64,000 nucleotides of DNA from Gemmatimonas sp. (GTDB lineage: Bacteria; Gemmatimonadota; Gemmatimonadetes; Gemmatimonadales; Gemmatimonadaceae): assembly GCA_011390885.1 (NCBI GenBank), contig JAABRO010000003.1:62001-126000 (forward strand), given 5' to 3'. The position numbers and the translations under genes were made by a program. Position 1 is the stretch's first letter; each line of letters opens with the position of its first letter. The notes under the pieces are model-generated. The model was given only the letters and a program-made list of their open reading frames with translations, did no database searches and was not told where the DNA came from. This document shows, in pieces, positions 1 to 8,986 of this stretch.

Positions 1-1498
<1,498 letters not shown>

Positions 1499-1604
1499 GG
1501 ATGGGTCGGAGGGGGTCGGAACGGGCCCCGTCGGCGCCGCGTCGGCGCAGGGGGCAACCTGTGAAATTTAGTCGGTCGGCACCCCGACCTGTACCGCCGC
1601 CGGA

Positions 1605-2435
1605 CTACTGGGCCAGCGGCTCCGCGGGCGCGGTGGACACGCCCGACTCGGGGCGCGGGGCCTCGAACTCTTCCGTTTCCGGGAAATCCTCCGCCTCCTC
1701 CGCCGCCGCCTCACGCTCCACGGCTTCGCGCTCGGCGCGGTACCGGACGTACCAGGCCCGCGTGATCTCGCCGGCCAGCTCCCGGTTGCCCAGCCCGAAG
1801 GCCAGCCCGAGCGCCAGCGCCACCGCCCCGAAGAGGATCGCGAAGGCCGTCGTCACGATGTCGGTGGCCACCCCGATCTCCTGCAGCGCCATGAACACCG
1901 CCAGCACGATCACGCTCACCCGCCCCACCCGGGCGATCGCCGCCGCCCCGAGCACCGCCCCCGCCGCCGCGCGCAGCAGCCCCTCCACGAAGCCGCCCAG
2001 CACGATGCCCACGATCACGATCACCAGCGCGGCGATGATCCCCGGGATGTAGGAGAGCAGCTCGCTGAAGACGCCCGCCAGCGACTCGAGCCCGATCGCG
2101 TTGGCCGCGACCAGCAGCACCGAGAACATCACCCCCCAGAAGAGGAAGGCGGCCACGACGCGCGCCGGGTTGAACGGGGTGCCCGAGCGCGAGGCGGCCT
2201 CGAGCACGCCCCCGCGGTCGAGCAGGTCGTTGAAGCGGATGCGGCGCAGCACCCGATGCGCCCCCTTCTCCACCAGCTTGGCCAGCAGGTAGCCGGCGAA
2301 CAGGATGACGAGTGCGCCGAACAGCGCCGGCACGAACTCGGCGATCAGGGTGAAGCTGTACTCGAGGCGGCCGGTGAAGCTGTCGGGGAGCGGACCGGAA
2401 GCCTGCAACAACGCCGGAAAGGCGGGGATCGACAT
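1605..2435 (-). CDS. Mechanosensitive channel-like protein with conserved TM helices
   Basis: An inner-membrane protein of 276 aa resembling the small MscS-related group built on the 'conserved TM helix' repeat, presumed to form an ion channel or membrane scaffold. About five hydrophobic segments can be seen, beginning with FVPALFGALVILFAGYLLAK (about 34-53), followed by repeated Gly/Ala-rich helices such as IIAALVIVIVGIVLGGFVEG and AFAILFGAVALALGLAFGLG. The last 45 residues form an acidic Glu-rich tail. The soluble beta domain of true MscS is absent, so gating activity is uncertain. The ATG at 2435 precedes a hydrophilic stretch of normal length; reading further upstream would give an implausible Arg-rich extension. 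Confidence 0.75.
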   Translation of the reverse strand: MSIPAFPALLQASGPLPDSFTGRLEYSFTLIAEFVPALFGALVILFAGYLLAKLVEKGAHRVLRRIRFNDLLDRGGVLEAASRSGTPFNPARVVAAFLFWGVMFSVLLVAANAIGLESLAGVFSELLSYIPGIIAALVIVIVGIVLGGFVEGLLRAAAGAVLGAAAIARVGRVSVIVLAVFMALQEIGVATDIVTTAFAILFGAVALALGLAFGLGNRELAGEITRAWYVRYRAEREAVEREAAAEEAEDFPETEEFEAPRPESGVSTAPAEPLAQ

Positions 2436-2572
2436 GCGCGACAATCTAGTGGCCCTATGCCGATCCACGAGTCCGGACGGCGCGCGACCCGCGGGCCGCG
2501 GTGTCGTCGGGGATGAGCCCGATGAGGCCAGGCGTGGGTCGAGGCTGCGCAGGTGCGGGGCGCCGAGACGTG

Positions 2573-2797
2573 TCAGGTGCGCGTGCCGCGTCTCGCGTCG
2601 AACAGCACGCTGCGTCGGCACGTCGGGCACAGCAGCCACTCGCGCTTGCGCGAGTAGCCGAGTCCGAAGGACCCGCCGCCGATCGCGCGGTGCGTGAGCG
2701 GGACGGCGCAGCGCGGGCAGTCGGGCACCTGCCCCGCCGCCCAGCGCTCGCGGATGGCGCGGTCTTCGTCGACGGTGTACGTGGCGCGTTCGGACAT
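2573..2797 (-). CDS. Small zinc-ribbon protein
   Basis: A 74-aa soluble protein with two CxxC knuckles, CPRC at about residues 27-30 and CPTC at about 57-60, which is the spacing of a rubredoxin-like zinc ribbon. The intervening segment GGGSFGLGYSRKREWLLC is typical of a beta hairpin between the knuckles. No catalytic domain is attached, so a structural or nucleic-acid-binding role is likely but not shown. It lies between the membrane protein and the oxidoreductase on the same strand, with 48 bp to the latter and 137 bp to the former, so co-transcription is possible. Confidence 0.65.
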   Translation of the reverse strand: MSERATYTVDEDRAIRERWAAGQVPDCPRCAVPLTHRAIGGGSFGLGYSRKREWLLCPTCRRSVLFDARRGTRT

Positions 2798-2845
2798 GCT
2801 GCACGATGGTGGAGGTCGTGCGACTCACGCAACGGGCGGCGTGAC

Positions 2846-3892
2846 TTACGGGGCGAGGCGCACCACCACCTTGCCGAACTGCGCCCCGGACTCGAGCCGC
2901 GCGTACGCGTCGCGCGCCTCCTCGAGCGCATACACGCGGTCCACCGGTGGCCGCAGCCGGCCCGCGCGGAGCTCGTCGGCAATGGCCGCGAACTCGGCGT
3001 CGCTGCCCATGGTGGAGCCCATGAGGGTCCACTGGTTCCAGAACATGCGCCGCACATCGGTCTGCACCATCGGTCCCGAGGTGCCGCCGCATGTCACGAG
3101 CCGTCCGCGCTTGCCGAGCGCGATGAGCGACTGCGTCCAGGTGGCCTCGCCCACGCTGTCGATGACCACGTCCACGCCGCGCTTGCCGGTGGCCAGCCGC
3201 ACCTGCTTGCCGGCGTCGCCGCTGCGATGGTTGACGAGATGATCGGCACCGAGCGCTGCCGCGCGCGCGAGCTTGTCGTCGCTGCCGCTGGTGACCCACA
3301 CGGTCGCGCCGAGCTGCTTGCAGATCTGCAGCGCGGCCAGCGCCACGCCGCCGCCGATGCCCCAGATGAGCACGTCGTCGCCGGCGCGCACGCGGGCCCG
3401 CGACACGACCATGCGCCACGCGGTGAGCGTGGCCAGCGGAAAGGCGGCGGCGACGTCCCACGGCAGGTCGTCGGGGATGGTTTCGAGGTTGGCGTCGGGC
3501 ACCACCACGTAGTCGGCCAGCGTGCCCGGTCGGTGCTCGCCGAGCACGCCGTAGGTGAGGCAGAGCGGCTGGTCGCCGTCGCGGCAGTACTCGCAAGTGC
3601 AGCTGCGGTCCACGACGCCGGGGTTCAGGATCACGCGATCGCCCGGGCGCACGCGGGTGACCGCGTCGCCCACCGCGTCCACGATCCCGGCGCCGTCCGA
3701 TCCCACGATCCACGGCGGCGTGATGCGGACGCCGGGAATGCCGCCGAGCACCCAGAGGTCGAGGCGGTTGAGCGCCGCGGCGTGCAGGCGGACCCGGACG
3801 TCGGTGGGGGCGACGACGTCCGGGATCGGCAGGTCGGCGCGGACGATGAGCTGCGAGAGGTCGCCGTGGGCGTCGATGGTGAGGGCGCGCAT
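2846..3892 (-). CDS. Zinc-type alcohol dehydrogenase / quinone oxidoreductase family protein
   Basis: An NAD(P)H-dependent medium-chain dehydrogenase/reductase of 348 aa. The N-terminal GroES-like domain carries the four-cysteine structural zinc lobe (Cys pattern in SCTCEYCRDGDQPLC). The nucleotide-binding site is the glycine-rich WGIGGGVALAALQICKQLGA. The catalytic-zinc ligands of classical alcohol dehydrogenases look absent: the usual Cys position reads ALNRLDL and the usual GHE reads GSD. This combination suggests a reductase acting on quinones or enones, with the structural zinc retained, rather than a zinc-catalysed alcohol dehydrogenase. The substrate is unknown. The ATG at 3892 fits the family N-terminus (MRALTIDAHGD). 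It is divergent from the four-helix-bundle gene 45 bp away. Confidence 0.85.
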   Translation of the reverse strand: MRALTIDAHGDLSQLIVRADLPIPDVVAPTDVRVRLHAAALNRLDLWVLGGIPGVRITPPWIVGSDGAGIVDAVGDAVTRVRPGDRVILNPGVVDRSCTCEYCRDGDQPLCLTYGVLGEHRPGTLADYVVVPDANLETIPDDLPWDVAAAFPLATLTAWRMVVSRARVRAGDDVLIWGIGGGVALAALQICKQLGATVWVTSGSDDKLARAAALGADHLVNHRSGDAGKQVRLATGKRGVDVVIDSVGEATWTQSLIALGKRGRLVTCGGTSGPMVQTDVRRMFWNQWTLMGSTMGSDAEFAAIADELRAGRLRPPVDRVYALEEARDAYARLESGAQFGKVVVRLAP

Positions 3893-3937
3893 GGGAATGG
3901 TGATGGGTACGAGGCGAGCAGAACGTATCGTGGAGCG

Positions 3938-4303
3938 ATGCAAGACATTCGCAATCTGCGTGTGTGGCATGAAGCGCGCGCCTTGGCGCGTCTCGTCTAC
4001 GTCGTCACGGCCCCTGTTTCCGGTCGCGCCTTCCCCGGGCAGGTGAGCCAGATCCGACGTGCGTCCACCTCCGTAGGCGCCAACATCGCGGAGGGCGCGG
4101 CATTTCGGTCGCGCCGGGAGTTTGCGCGGTTCCTGCAGCAGGCAATCGCGTCGGCAGCTGAGGTGGAGCATCATGCCGTCGTCGCGATGGACCTCGCGAT
4201 GCTGGCCCCGGCGGATGGAGAACGCGTCGTGGCGGATGCGAAGCGCCTGCAACGGATGCTCGTGGTGCTGCATCGCCGGGTGAGCGATGCAGCGGGGCCG
4301 TGA
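3938..4303 (+). CDS. Four-helix-bundle protein (S23/TIGR02436-like)
   Basis: A 121-aa all-helical protein of the family first seen as proteins encoded in 23S rRNA intervening sequences and related in fold to the Avd accessory protein of diversity-generating retroelements. Supporting motifs are the N-terminal NLRVWHEARALARLVY, the central QIRRASTSVGANIAEGAA, and FLQQAIASAAEVEHH, which match the family pattern. Most standalone members have no known function. No reverse transcriptase, variable repeat or rRNA gene is nearby, so an Avd or intervening-sequence role is not supported here. The short divergent gap to the oxidoreductase (3893-3937) must hold both promoters. Confidence 0.8.
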   Translation: MQDIRNLRVWHEARALARLVYVVTAPVSGRAFPGQVSQIRRASTSVGANIAEGAAFRSRREFARFLQQAIASAAEVEHHAVVAMDLAMLAPADGERVVADAKRLQRMLVVLHRRVSDAAGP

Positions 4304-4321
4304 GTGGCGACGGCCGGCGAA

Positions 4322-4489
4322 CGGCTGGTACGTCGGCCACGGTCCGCGGTTCACGGTGAGTCGGTCTGGCCAGACCGCCGGCCACCGGCCAGACCCGACC
4401 AACCGATGACTGACCACCGGAGCCGACCGACTCGCCGAATCGCTGGTAGGTCGGCCACAGTCCACGGTCCACGGTGAGTCGGTCTGGCC
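4322..4489. repeat. GGCCAGACCG/CGGTCTGGCC inverted-repeat element, one full copy plus a half copy
   Basis: The full copy runs from GGCCAGACCG at 4368 to CGGTCTGGCC ending at 4489 (122 bp). It is preceded by a right-half copy (about 4322-4371) that shares with it the pattern CTGGTASGTCGGCCAC...ACGGTGAGTCGGTCTGGCC. Where the two abut, the ends form the perfect 16-bp palindrome CGGTCTGGCCAGACCG (4362-4377). The element lies between the four-helix-bundle gene and odhB. Related copies occur at 22151, 35303, 35446, 48997 and 49110. Confidence 0.8.
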
Positions 4490-4565
4490 ATGGGGCCGAG
4501 CCCCGGTCCCCGCCCTATATTCCCCCAGCATCTCCTCCCCTTCACTACACCGTCCCCGTCGTCCC

Positions 4566-5786
4566 ATGGCGTCCTTCACAGTCCCCCCGCTCGGCGAATC
4601 CATCGTCGAAGCGACCGTCTCCCGCTGGCTCAAGCAGGTCGGTGACACCGTCGCCGCCGGCGAGACCCTCGTCGAGCTCGAGACGGACAAGATCACCGTC
4701 GAGGTGCCCGCGCTCGCGGCCGGCACCCTCACGGCCCAGCTGCGCTCGGAAGGCGACGTGGTGAACGTCGGGGATGCGCTCGGCGAACTCGAGGCCGGCG
4801 CTGGGGCGCCCGCCCCGAGCGCGCCCGCCCCCAGCGCTCCGGCCGCGACGGCACCGGCCGCAGCGGCCACGACGGCCCCCGATGCCGACCCCAAGGCGTC
4901 GCCGGCCGCTCGGCGGCTCGCGGCCGAGCAGGGCACCAACCTCGCGGCCGTCGCCGGCACCGGCCGCGGCGGCGTGGTCAGCAAGGCCGACGTGATCGAG
5001 GCGGGCAAGGCACCAGCCGCGGCAGCGCCGGCGCCCAAGACGGCGCCCGCCCCCGCAGCCCCCGCCATGGCCCGCCCGCAGGCCGGCGGTCCGCGCGAAA
5101 CGCGCGAGAAGATGACGACGCGCCGCAAGCGCATCGCCGAGAACCTGCTCGCCTCGCAGCACAACACCGCGCACCTGACCACGTTCAACGAGATCGACAT
5201 GACCGCGGTCTCGGCGCTGCGCGACCGCATGCGCGACCGCGTCGAGAAGCAGCACGGGCTGCGCCTGTCGTACATGCCGTTCTTCGCCAAGGCCGCCTGC
5301 CTCGCGCTCGAGGCGTACCCCACGGTCAATGCGCAGATCGACGGCGAGTCGGTCGTGTACCATCACTACGTGAACATGGGCATCGCCGTCGCCAGCGACG
5401 CCGGGCTCGTGGTGCCGAACATCAAGGACACGCACGCCCGCTCGCTCATCGAGATCGGCCACGACATCAACGCCGTGGCCAAGAAGGCGCGCGACGGCAA
5501 GCTGGCCATGGACGACCTCACCGGCGGCACGTTCACCATCACGAACGGCGGCGTGTTCGGCTCGCTCATCTCCACGCCGATCATCAACTACCCGCAGGTC
5601 GCCATCCTGGGACTGCACAAGATCCAGGATCGCCCCATCGCGGTGGACGGTCAGGTCGCGATCCGGCCCATGATGTACGTCGCGCTGTCGTACGACCATC
5701 GGATCATCGACGGACAGCAGGCCGTGCTCTTCCTCGTGCGCCTCAAGGAGCTCATGGAAGACCCGGCCGCGATGCTCTTGTACTGA
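4566..5786 (+). CDS. odhB: Dihydrolipoyllysine-residue succinyltransferase (E2 of 2-oxoglutarate dehydrogenase)
   Basis: E2 transfers the succinyl group from lipoyl-lysine to CoA in the 2-oxoglutarate dehydrogenase complex of the TCA cycle. The 406-aa protein has the expected order. An N-terminal lipoyl domain carries ETDKITVEV (lipoylated Lys42). An Ala/Pro-rich linker follows (about 80-115). The peripheral-subunit-binding domain is [18 protein letters not shown]...[11 protein letters not shown] (about 118-150). The catalytic CAT domain ends in [11 protein letters not shown], with active-site His378 and Asp382. The lipoyl sequence and the [18 protein letters not shown] segment favour succinyl- over acetyltransferase. 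The E3 gene lies downstream on the same strand; the E1 gene (sucA) is not in the window. Confidence 0.93.
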   Translation: MASFTVPPLGESIVEATVSRWLKQVGDTVAAGETLVELETDKITVEVPALAAGTLTAQLRSEGDVVNVGDALGELEAGAGAPAPSAPAPSAPAATAPAAAATTAPDADPKASPAARRLAAEQGTNLAAVAGTGRGGVVSKADVIEAGKAPAAAAPAPKTAPAPAAPAMARPQAGGPRETREKMTTRRKRIAENLLASQHNTAHLTTFNEIDMTAVSALRDRMRDRVEKQHGLRLSYMPFFAKAACLALEAYPTVNAQIDGESVVYHHYVNMGIAVASDAGLVVPNIKDTHARSLIEIGHDINAVAKKARDGKLAMDDLTGGTFTITNGGVFGSLISTPIINYPQVAILGLHKIQDRPIAVDGQVAIRPMMYVALSYDHRIIDGQQAVLFLVRLKELMEDPAAMLLY

Positions 5787-5814
5787 GCGCCACCGTCGGC
5801 CGAAGGTCAGACCG

Positions 5815-5850
5815 ACGTACCGAACACCGTGCACCGTAGCCGACCGACAC
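5815..5850. repeat. Degenerate left-half copy of the GGCCAGACCG element
   Basis: GGTCAGACCGACGTACCGA followed by GTAGCCGACCGAC matches the left halves of the copies at 35303 and 35446, but no CGGTCTGGCC end follows. It therefore looks like a truncated or decayed copy, 29 bp after the odhB stop. Confidence 0.45.
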
Positions 5851-5914
5851 GATCCAGGCGCTGAGTCGTCGGCCGCGGTACTCGGTGACCGGTGATCCGT
5901 AGGACACAAAAAGA

Positions 5915-5948
5915 CGACGCCCCGTCCGGCGAACCGGGCGGGGCGTCG
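5915..5948 (-). terminator. Hairpin with minus-strand T-run
   Basis: Fifteen-base arms (CGACGCCCCGTCCGG and CCGGGCGGGGCGTCG, one G-U pair) enclose a CGAA loop. On the minus strand the stem is followed by TCTTTTT, as in an intrinsic terminator. No minus-strand gene ends here, so it may block antisense transcription or also act at the odhB 3' end. The rest of the 305-bp gap 5787-6091 shows no gene. Confidence 0.5.
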
Positions 5949-6091
5949 AAGCCGCATACTGGCGTACCGTTCGAAGACGGGCTTCGCGGTCTGCGGTGGG
6001 GTGCGGGCAGCTCGCGCCGCCCTGCGATGTACTGACGCTCGAACGTAATCGACGTCACGCGGCGCACCATACCCCGCGCTATTTTTCGCGC

Positions 6092-7498
6092 ATGACCACT
6101 CCCCAGACCTTCGATCTCATCGTGCTCGGCGGCGGCCCCGGCGGCTACGTCGCCAGCATCCGCGCCGCCCAGCTCGGCTTCACTGTGGCCTGCGTCGAGG
6201 CCGACGCCACGCTCGGCGGCACCTGCGTCAACGTGGGCTGCATTCCCAGCAAGGCGCTGCTCGCCTCGTCGGAGCACGTCGAATGGCTGCGGCTGCACGC
6301 CGCCGAACACGGCATCGCCGTGGACGGACTTCGCGTGGACCTCGGCGCGATGATGGCGCGCAAGACCGAGGTCGTGGCGCAGAACACCAAGGGCGTCGAG
6401 TTCCTCTTCCGCAAGAACAAGGTCACGTGGGCCAAGGGCTTCGGCACGCTCAAGGCCGGCAACGTGGTCGAGGTGCAGGCGGCCGACGGCAGCGTGAGCA
6501 CGCTGCAGGGCACGCATGTCATCATCGCCACCGGCTCGGTGCCGGTGCAGCTTCCGTTCCTGCCGTTCGACGAGACGCGCGTGCACTCCAACGTGGGCGC
6601 GCTCACGATCCCCGAGGTGCCGCGTCACCTGATCGTGGTGGGCGGCGGCGTGATCGGCCTCGAGCTGGGCTCCGTGTGGCGCCGCCTCGGCGCGAAGGTC
6701 ACGGTGGTGGAGTTCGCGCCCTCCATCCTCCCCGGCAACGACGACGACGTGATCCGCGAGGCGGACAAGATCTTCCGCAAGCAGGGGCTCGACATTCACG
6801 TGGGCACGAAGGTCGTGGGTGCCGACGTGCGCGCCGATGGCGTGACGCTGCACTGCAGCAAGGGCGAGGAGACGTTCTCCCTCGACGCCGACCACGTGCT
6901 CGTGTCGGTGGGACGCAAGCCGGCGCTGCGCGGTGTCGACGCCGCGGCGCTTGGCCTCACGCTCGGCGCGCGCGGTGAGGTGCTGGTCGACGATCAGCAG
7001 CGCACGAACCTGCCGAACGTGTACGCGATCGGCGACGTGACCGGCGGCAAGCTGCTCGCGCACAAGGCCGAGGAGGAGGGCGTGATCGCGGCCGAGGTGA
7101 TCGCCGGCAAGCCGGTGCACATGCACCAGCACACGGTGCCCGGCGTGGTGTATACCTGGCCCGAGATCGCCACGGTGGGGCACACCGAGGCCGAGGTGAA
7201 GGCGAGCGGACGCGCCTACCGCACGGGCAAGTTCCCGTTCAGCGCGAACGGGCGCGCGCGCACCATGGGCGAGACGAGCGGCTTCGTGAAGTTCGTGGTG
7301 GACGCGGAGACCGACGAGATCCTCGGCTGCCACATGATCGGCCCGAACGTCGGCGATCTCATGGCCGAAGTGGTGCTGGCCATGGAGTACCGCGGCAGCG
7401 CGGAGGACATCGCGATCACGGTGCACTCGCACCCGACGCTGTCCGAGGTCACCAAAGAGGCCGCGCTCGCAGCGATCGGGCGCGTGCTGCACATGTAA
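6092..7498 (+). CDS. lpdA: Dihydrolipoyl dehydrogenase (E3)
   Basis: E3 reoxidises dihydrolipoamide using FAD, a redox disulfide and NAD+, serving 2-oxoacid dehydrogenase complexes and possibly glycine cleavage. The 468-aa protein shows the FAD-binding GGGPGGYVASIRAAQLG (13-29), the redox pair in GGTCVNVGCIPSK (Cys45 and Cys50), the NAD-binding VVGGGVIGLELGSVW and YAIGDVTGGKLLAHKA. It also has the C-terminal VHSHPTLSE, whose His-Glu pair completes the partner subunit's active site. The ATG at 6092 is chosen because the Rossmann strand begins seven residues later; no clear Shine-Dalgarno is visible. It follows odhB by about 305 bp and may have its own promoter. Confidence 0.94.
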   Translation: MTTPQTFDLIVLGGGPGGYVASIRAAQLGFTVACVEADATLGGTCVNVGCIPSKALLASSEHVEWLRLHAAEHGIAVDGLRVDLGAMMARKTEVVAQNTKGVEFLFRKNKVTWAKGFGTLKAGNVVEVQAADGSVSTLQGTHVIIATGSVPVQLPFLPFDETRVHSNVGALTIPEVPRHLIVVGGGVIGLELGSVWRRLGAKVTVVEFAPSILPGNDDDVIREADKIFRKQGLDIHVGTKVVGADVRADGVTLHCSKGEETFSLDADHVLVSVGRKPALRGVDAAALGLTLGARGEVLVDDQQRTNLPNVYAIGDVTGGKLLAHKAEEEGVIAAEVIAGKPVHMHQHTVPGVVYTWPEIATVGHTEAEVKASGRAYRTGKFPFSANGRARTMGETSGFVKFVVDAETDEILGCHMIGPNVGDLMAEVVLAMEYRGSAEDIAITVHSHPTLSEVTKEAALAAIGRVLHM

Positions 7499-7513
7499 GT
7501 GTGGTGCGGGGTC

Positions 7514-7587
7514 GGCACCCGTGGGGTCGCCGGCCGCGTCAACTGCCGCTTCGCGACAGACACGCGGCCGGCGACCCCACGGGCGCC
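7514..7587 (+). repeat. Core-conserved long hairpin, copy H1
   Basis: Arms of 26 nt (7514-7539 and 7562-7587) pair with a single wobble and include a perfect 22-bp stem. They flank the 22-nt core 7540-7561 that begins CAACTGCCGC and ends GACAGAC. The core recurs almost unchanged at 29911 and, inverted, at 32828, whereas the arms do not. It starts 15 bp after the lpdA stop. Confidence 0.85.
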
Positions 7588-7649
7588 TCCCTCGGGGAAC
7601 GCGCGACGCCAGCACGCGCGTTCGCGCTCGCTGGTGACGGACGGAACGA

Positions 7650-7687
7650 ACGACGCCGGTCCCCGCACGTGCGGGGACCGGCGTCGT
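7650..7687. terminator. Perfect 38-bp palindrome between convergent genes
   Basis: Two 19-nt arms (ACGACGCCGGTCCCCGCAC and its exact complement) meet with no spacer between lpdA (plus) and the anti-sigma gene (minus). GC-rich symmetry at a convergent junction is typical of a bidirectional terminator, although there is no long T-run on either side. Confidence 0.6.
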
Positions 7688-7716
7688 CGTTCAGCGTGGC
7701 CGGCGTTACCGGTGTG

Positions 7717-8169
7717 TCAGCCGAGCGCGCGCGCGAGCAGGAAGCCGGCGGCCACGAGGCCGGCGGCGGCGAGCACGGCGGTCATCGGCGACAGCGCGAT
7801 CATGCCCGTGGCTGCGGCAGCGGGGGCGGCCACGGCCGACACCGACTTCGCGAGCGTGGGCGTCGCGGCGGGCAGCGCGTTCATGATGCTGGCCTGCACA
7901 TGCGCCGGCGTGACCATGCGGCGACGCGCGCTCGTCTCGTCGGCAATGCGGCTCCAGAGCGCGACCTGCTTGGCGTCGGCGAGGCGCGCCTCGGATTCGG
8001 TAGCCTCACCGTCGAGCCATGCATGCACCGCAGCAGGCGTGCTGCCGAGTTCAGCGCCCGGCAGCGGCACCTCGCGATCGGCGAGCGGCGCCACGTTGTC
8101 GGCACGACCGGCATCGCGGCCAAGGCTCGGACGGTCCGCGCCTTCCTGGGGATTCAGTGACTCGAGCAT
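7717..8169 (-). CDS. Putative membrane-anchored anti-sigma factor
   Basis: A 150-aa protein encoded directly after an ECF sigma factor. Its ATG shares a base with the sigma stop codon (TGATG at 8171-8167), which points to translational coupling and equal production. The middle region, VHAWLDGEATESEARLADA, resembles the helical sigma-binding domain of anti-sigma factors. One C-terminal hydrophobic segment (MTAVLAAAGLVAAGFLLARA, about 128-147) would anchor it in the inner membrane with the sigma-binding part in the cytoplasm. The zinc-binding HxxxCxxC motif of ZAS-type anti-sigmas is absent. The function is assigned from position and architecture, not from a confident family match. Confidence 0.7.
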   Translation of the reverse strand: MLESLNPQEGADRPSLGRDAGRADNVAPLADREVPLPGAELGSTPAAVHAWLDGEATESEARLADAKQVALWSRIADETSARRRMVTPAHVQASIMNALPAATPTLAKSVSAVAAPAAAATGMIALSPMTAVLAAAGLVAAGFLLARALG

Positions 8170-8753
8170 CAGGCGTATTTCTCCTCTAGGAGCGCCTGAA
8201 GCGCTTCGCGTGCCCTATGCACGCGCATCTTCAGGGCGCCCACGGTAGTGCCGAGTAGATCCGCCATCTCCTCGTATGACCGGCCTTCGACGTGCTTCAT
8301 GACGAAGGCCTCGCGGAGCGACGGGGCCAACTCCGCCAGTGCCCGGTCGAGATCCTGCCGCAGCTCCGTGCGGTCGAGGTCCTCGTCAGGCGTGGTGTAG
8401 TTGGACGGTTGATCGTCCTCGTCATAGCTGAGGTGCGTGCGCCGAATGTTCTTCAGCCAGTCCTTGCACCCGTTCGCCACGATCCGGAAGAGCCAGGCAT
8501 CGAATCGACCACGGACTTCACCGAGATGGTGGTAGGCCTTGATGAACGAAGTCTGGAGAATGTCCTCGGCCACGTCGGGCGAACCCGTCATGCCGAGGGC
8601 GTGACGATACAGCGGGTCGCTGTACCGACCGATCAAGAGGGCAAAGGCGTCGCGGTCGCCCGCGAGCACTCGCCCGATGATCTCCTGATCCGAATCGACT
8701 TCCGTCGATACCGCCGTTTCTGGATTGCTCACGGCGCTACGATAACCCCGCAT
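8169..8753 (-). CDS. ECF RNA polymerase sigma factor
   Basis: A group-4 sigma factor that redirects RNA polymerase to a stress or envelope regulon. Region 2 (DAFALLIGRYSDPLYRHALG...AEDILQTSFIKAYHHL...FDAWLFRIVANGCKDWL) and region 4 (LREAFVMKHVEGRSYEEMAD...LKMRVHRAREAL) are complete in about 194 aa. An acidic linker (YDEDDQPSNYTTPDEDLDRT) joins them. The ATG at 8753 is preferred; a GTG at 8732 is possible and no strong Shine-Dalgarno decides. The gene is coupled to the downstream anti-sigma, so activity is probably controlled by release from that partner. The signal is unknown. Confidence 0.9.
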   Translation of the reverse strand: MRGYRSAVSNPETAVSTEVDSDQEIIGRVLAGDRDAFALLIGRYSDPLYRHALGMTGSPDVAEDILQTSFIKAYHHLGEVRGRFDAWLFRIVANGCKDWLKNIRRTHLSYDEDDQPSNYTTPDEDLDRTELRQDLDRALAELAPSLREAFVMKHVEGRSYEEMADLLGTTVGALKMRVHRAREALQALLEEKYA

Positions 8754-8850
8754 GGAACCCCGGGACAATCCTCGGATGACAGGAATCGGTGCAGCCAGCA
8801 CTCCGATCGTCACATCCGGAAGACGAGTCTCGGCCGAAGAGGTAACAGCG

Positions 8851-8877
8851 CTAAGTCGTGTCACGACTGTGGCTTAG
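8851..8877. promoter_or_regulatory. Palindrome upstream of the sigma operon
   Basis: AGTCGTG-T-CACGACT (8854-8868) is a perfect 15-bp dyad sitting inside an outer CTAAG...CTTAG pair (8851-8855 and 8873-8877), about 100 bp upstream of the sigma start. It could be an operator or the 3' hairpin of something else. No other feature was seen in 8754-8986. Confidence 0.3.
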
Positions 8878-8986
8878 GTCACATCTGCACGCACCCGGCC
8901 CACTGGCCCGCGGTGTGATGGTGCACCACGCGTGCTCCCCGTATGATCGTGTTTCTGTCTGCTCACCGCGTGACGGTGCCCCCGAT

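Noticed and set aside
1605-3713. A 702-aa frame joining the MscS-like protein to upstream sequence
   Set aside because: Residues before MSIPAFPALL are Arg-rich frame-shadow of the oxidoreductase gene; only the last 276 codons make a sensible membrane protein.
3938-4303. Accessory protein of a diversity-generating retroelement (Avd)
   Set aside because: Only the four-helix-bundle fold is shared; no reverse transcriptase or template/variable repeat was seen in the window.
7514-7587. Integron attC site
   Set aside because: attC sites conserve GTTRRRY-type ends and vary in the middle. Here the centre is constant and the ends vary, and no integrase or cassette array is present.
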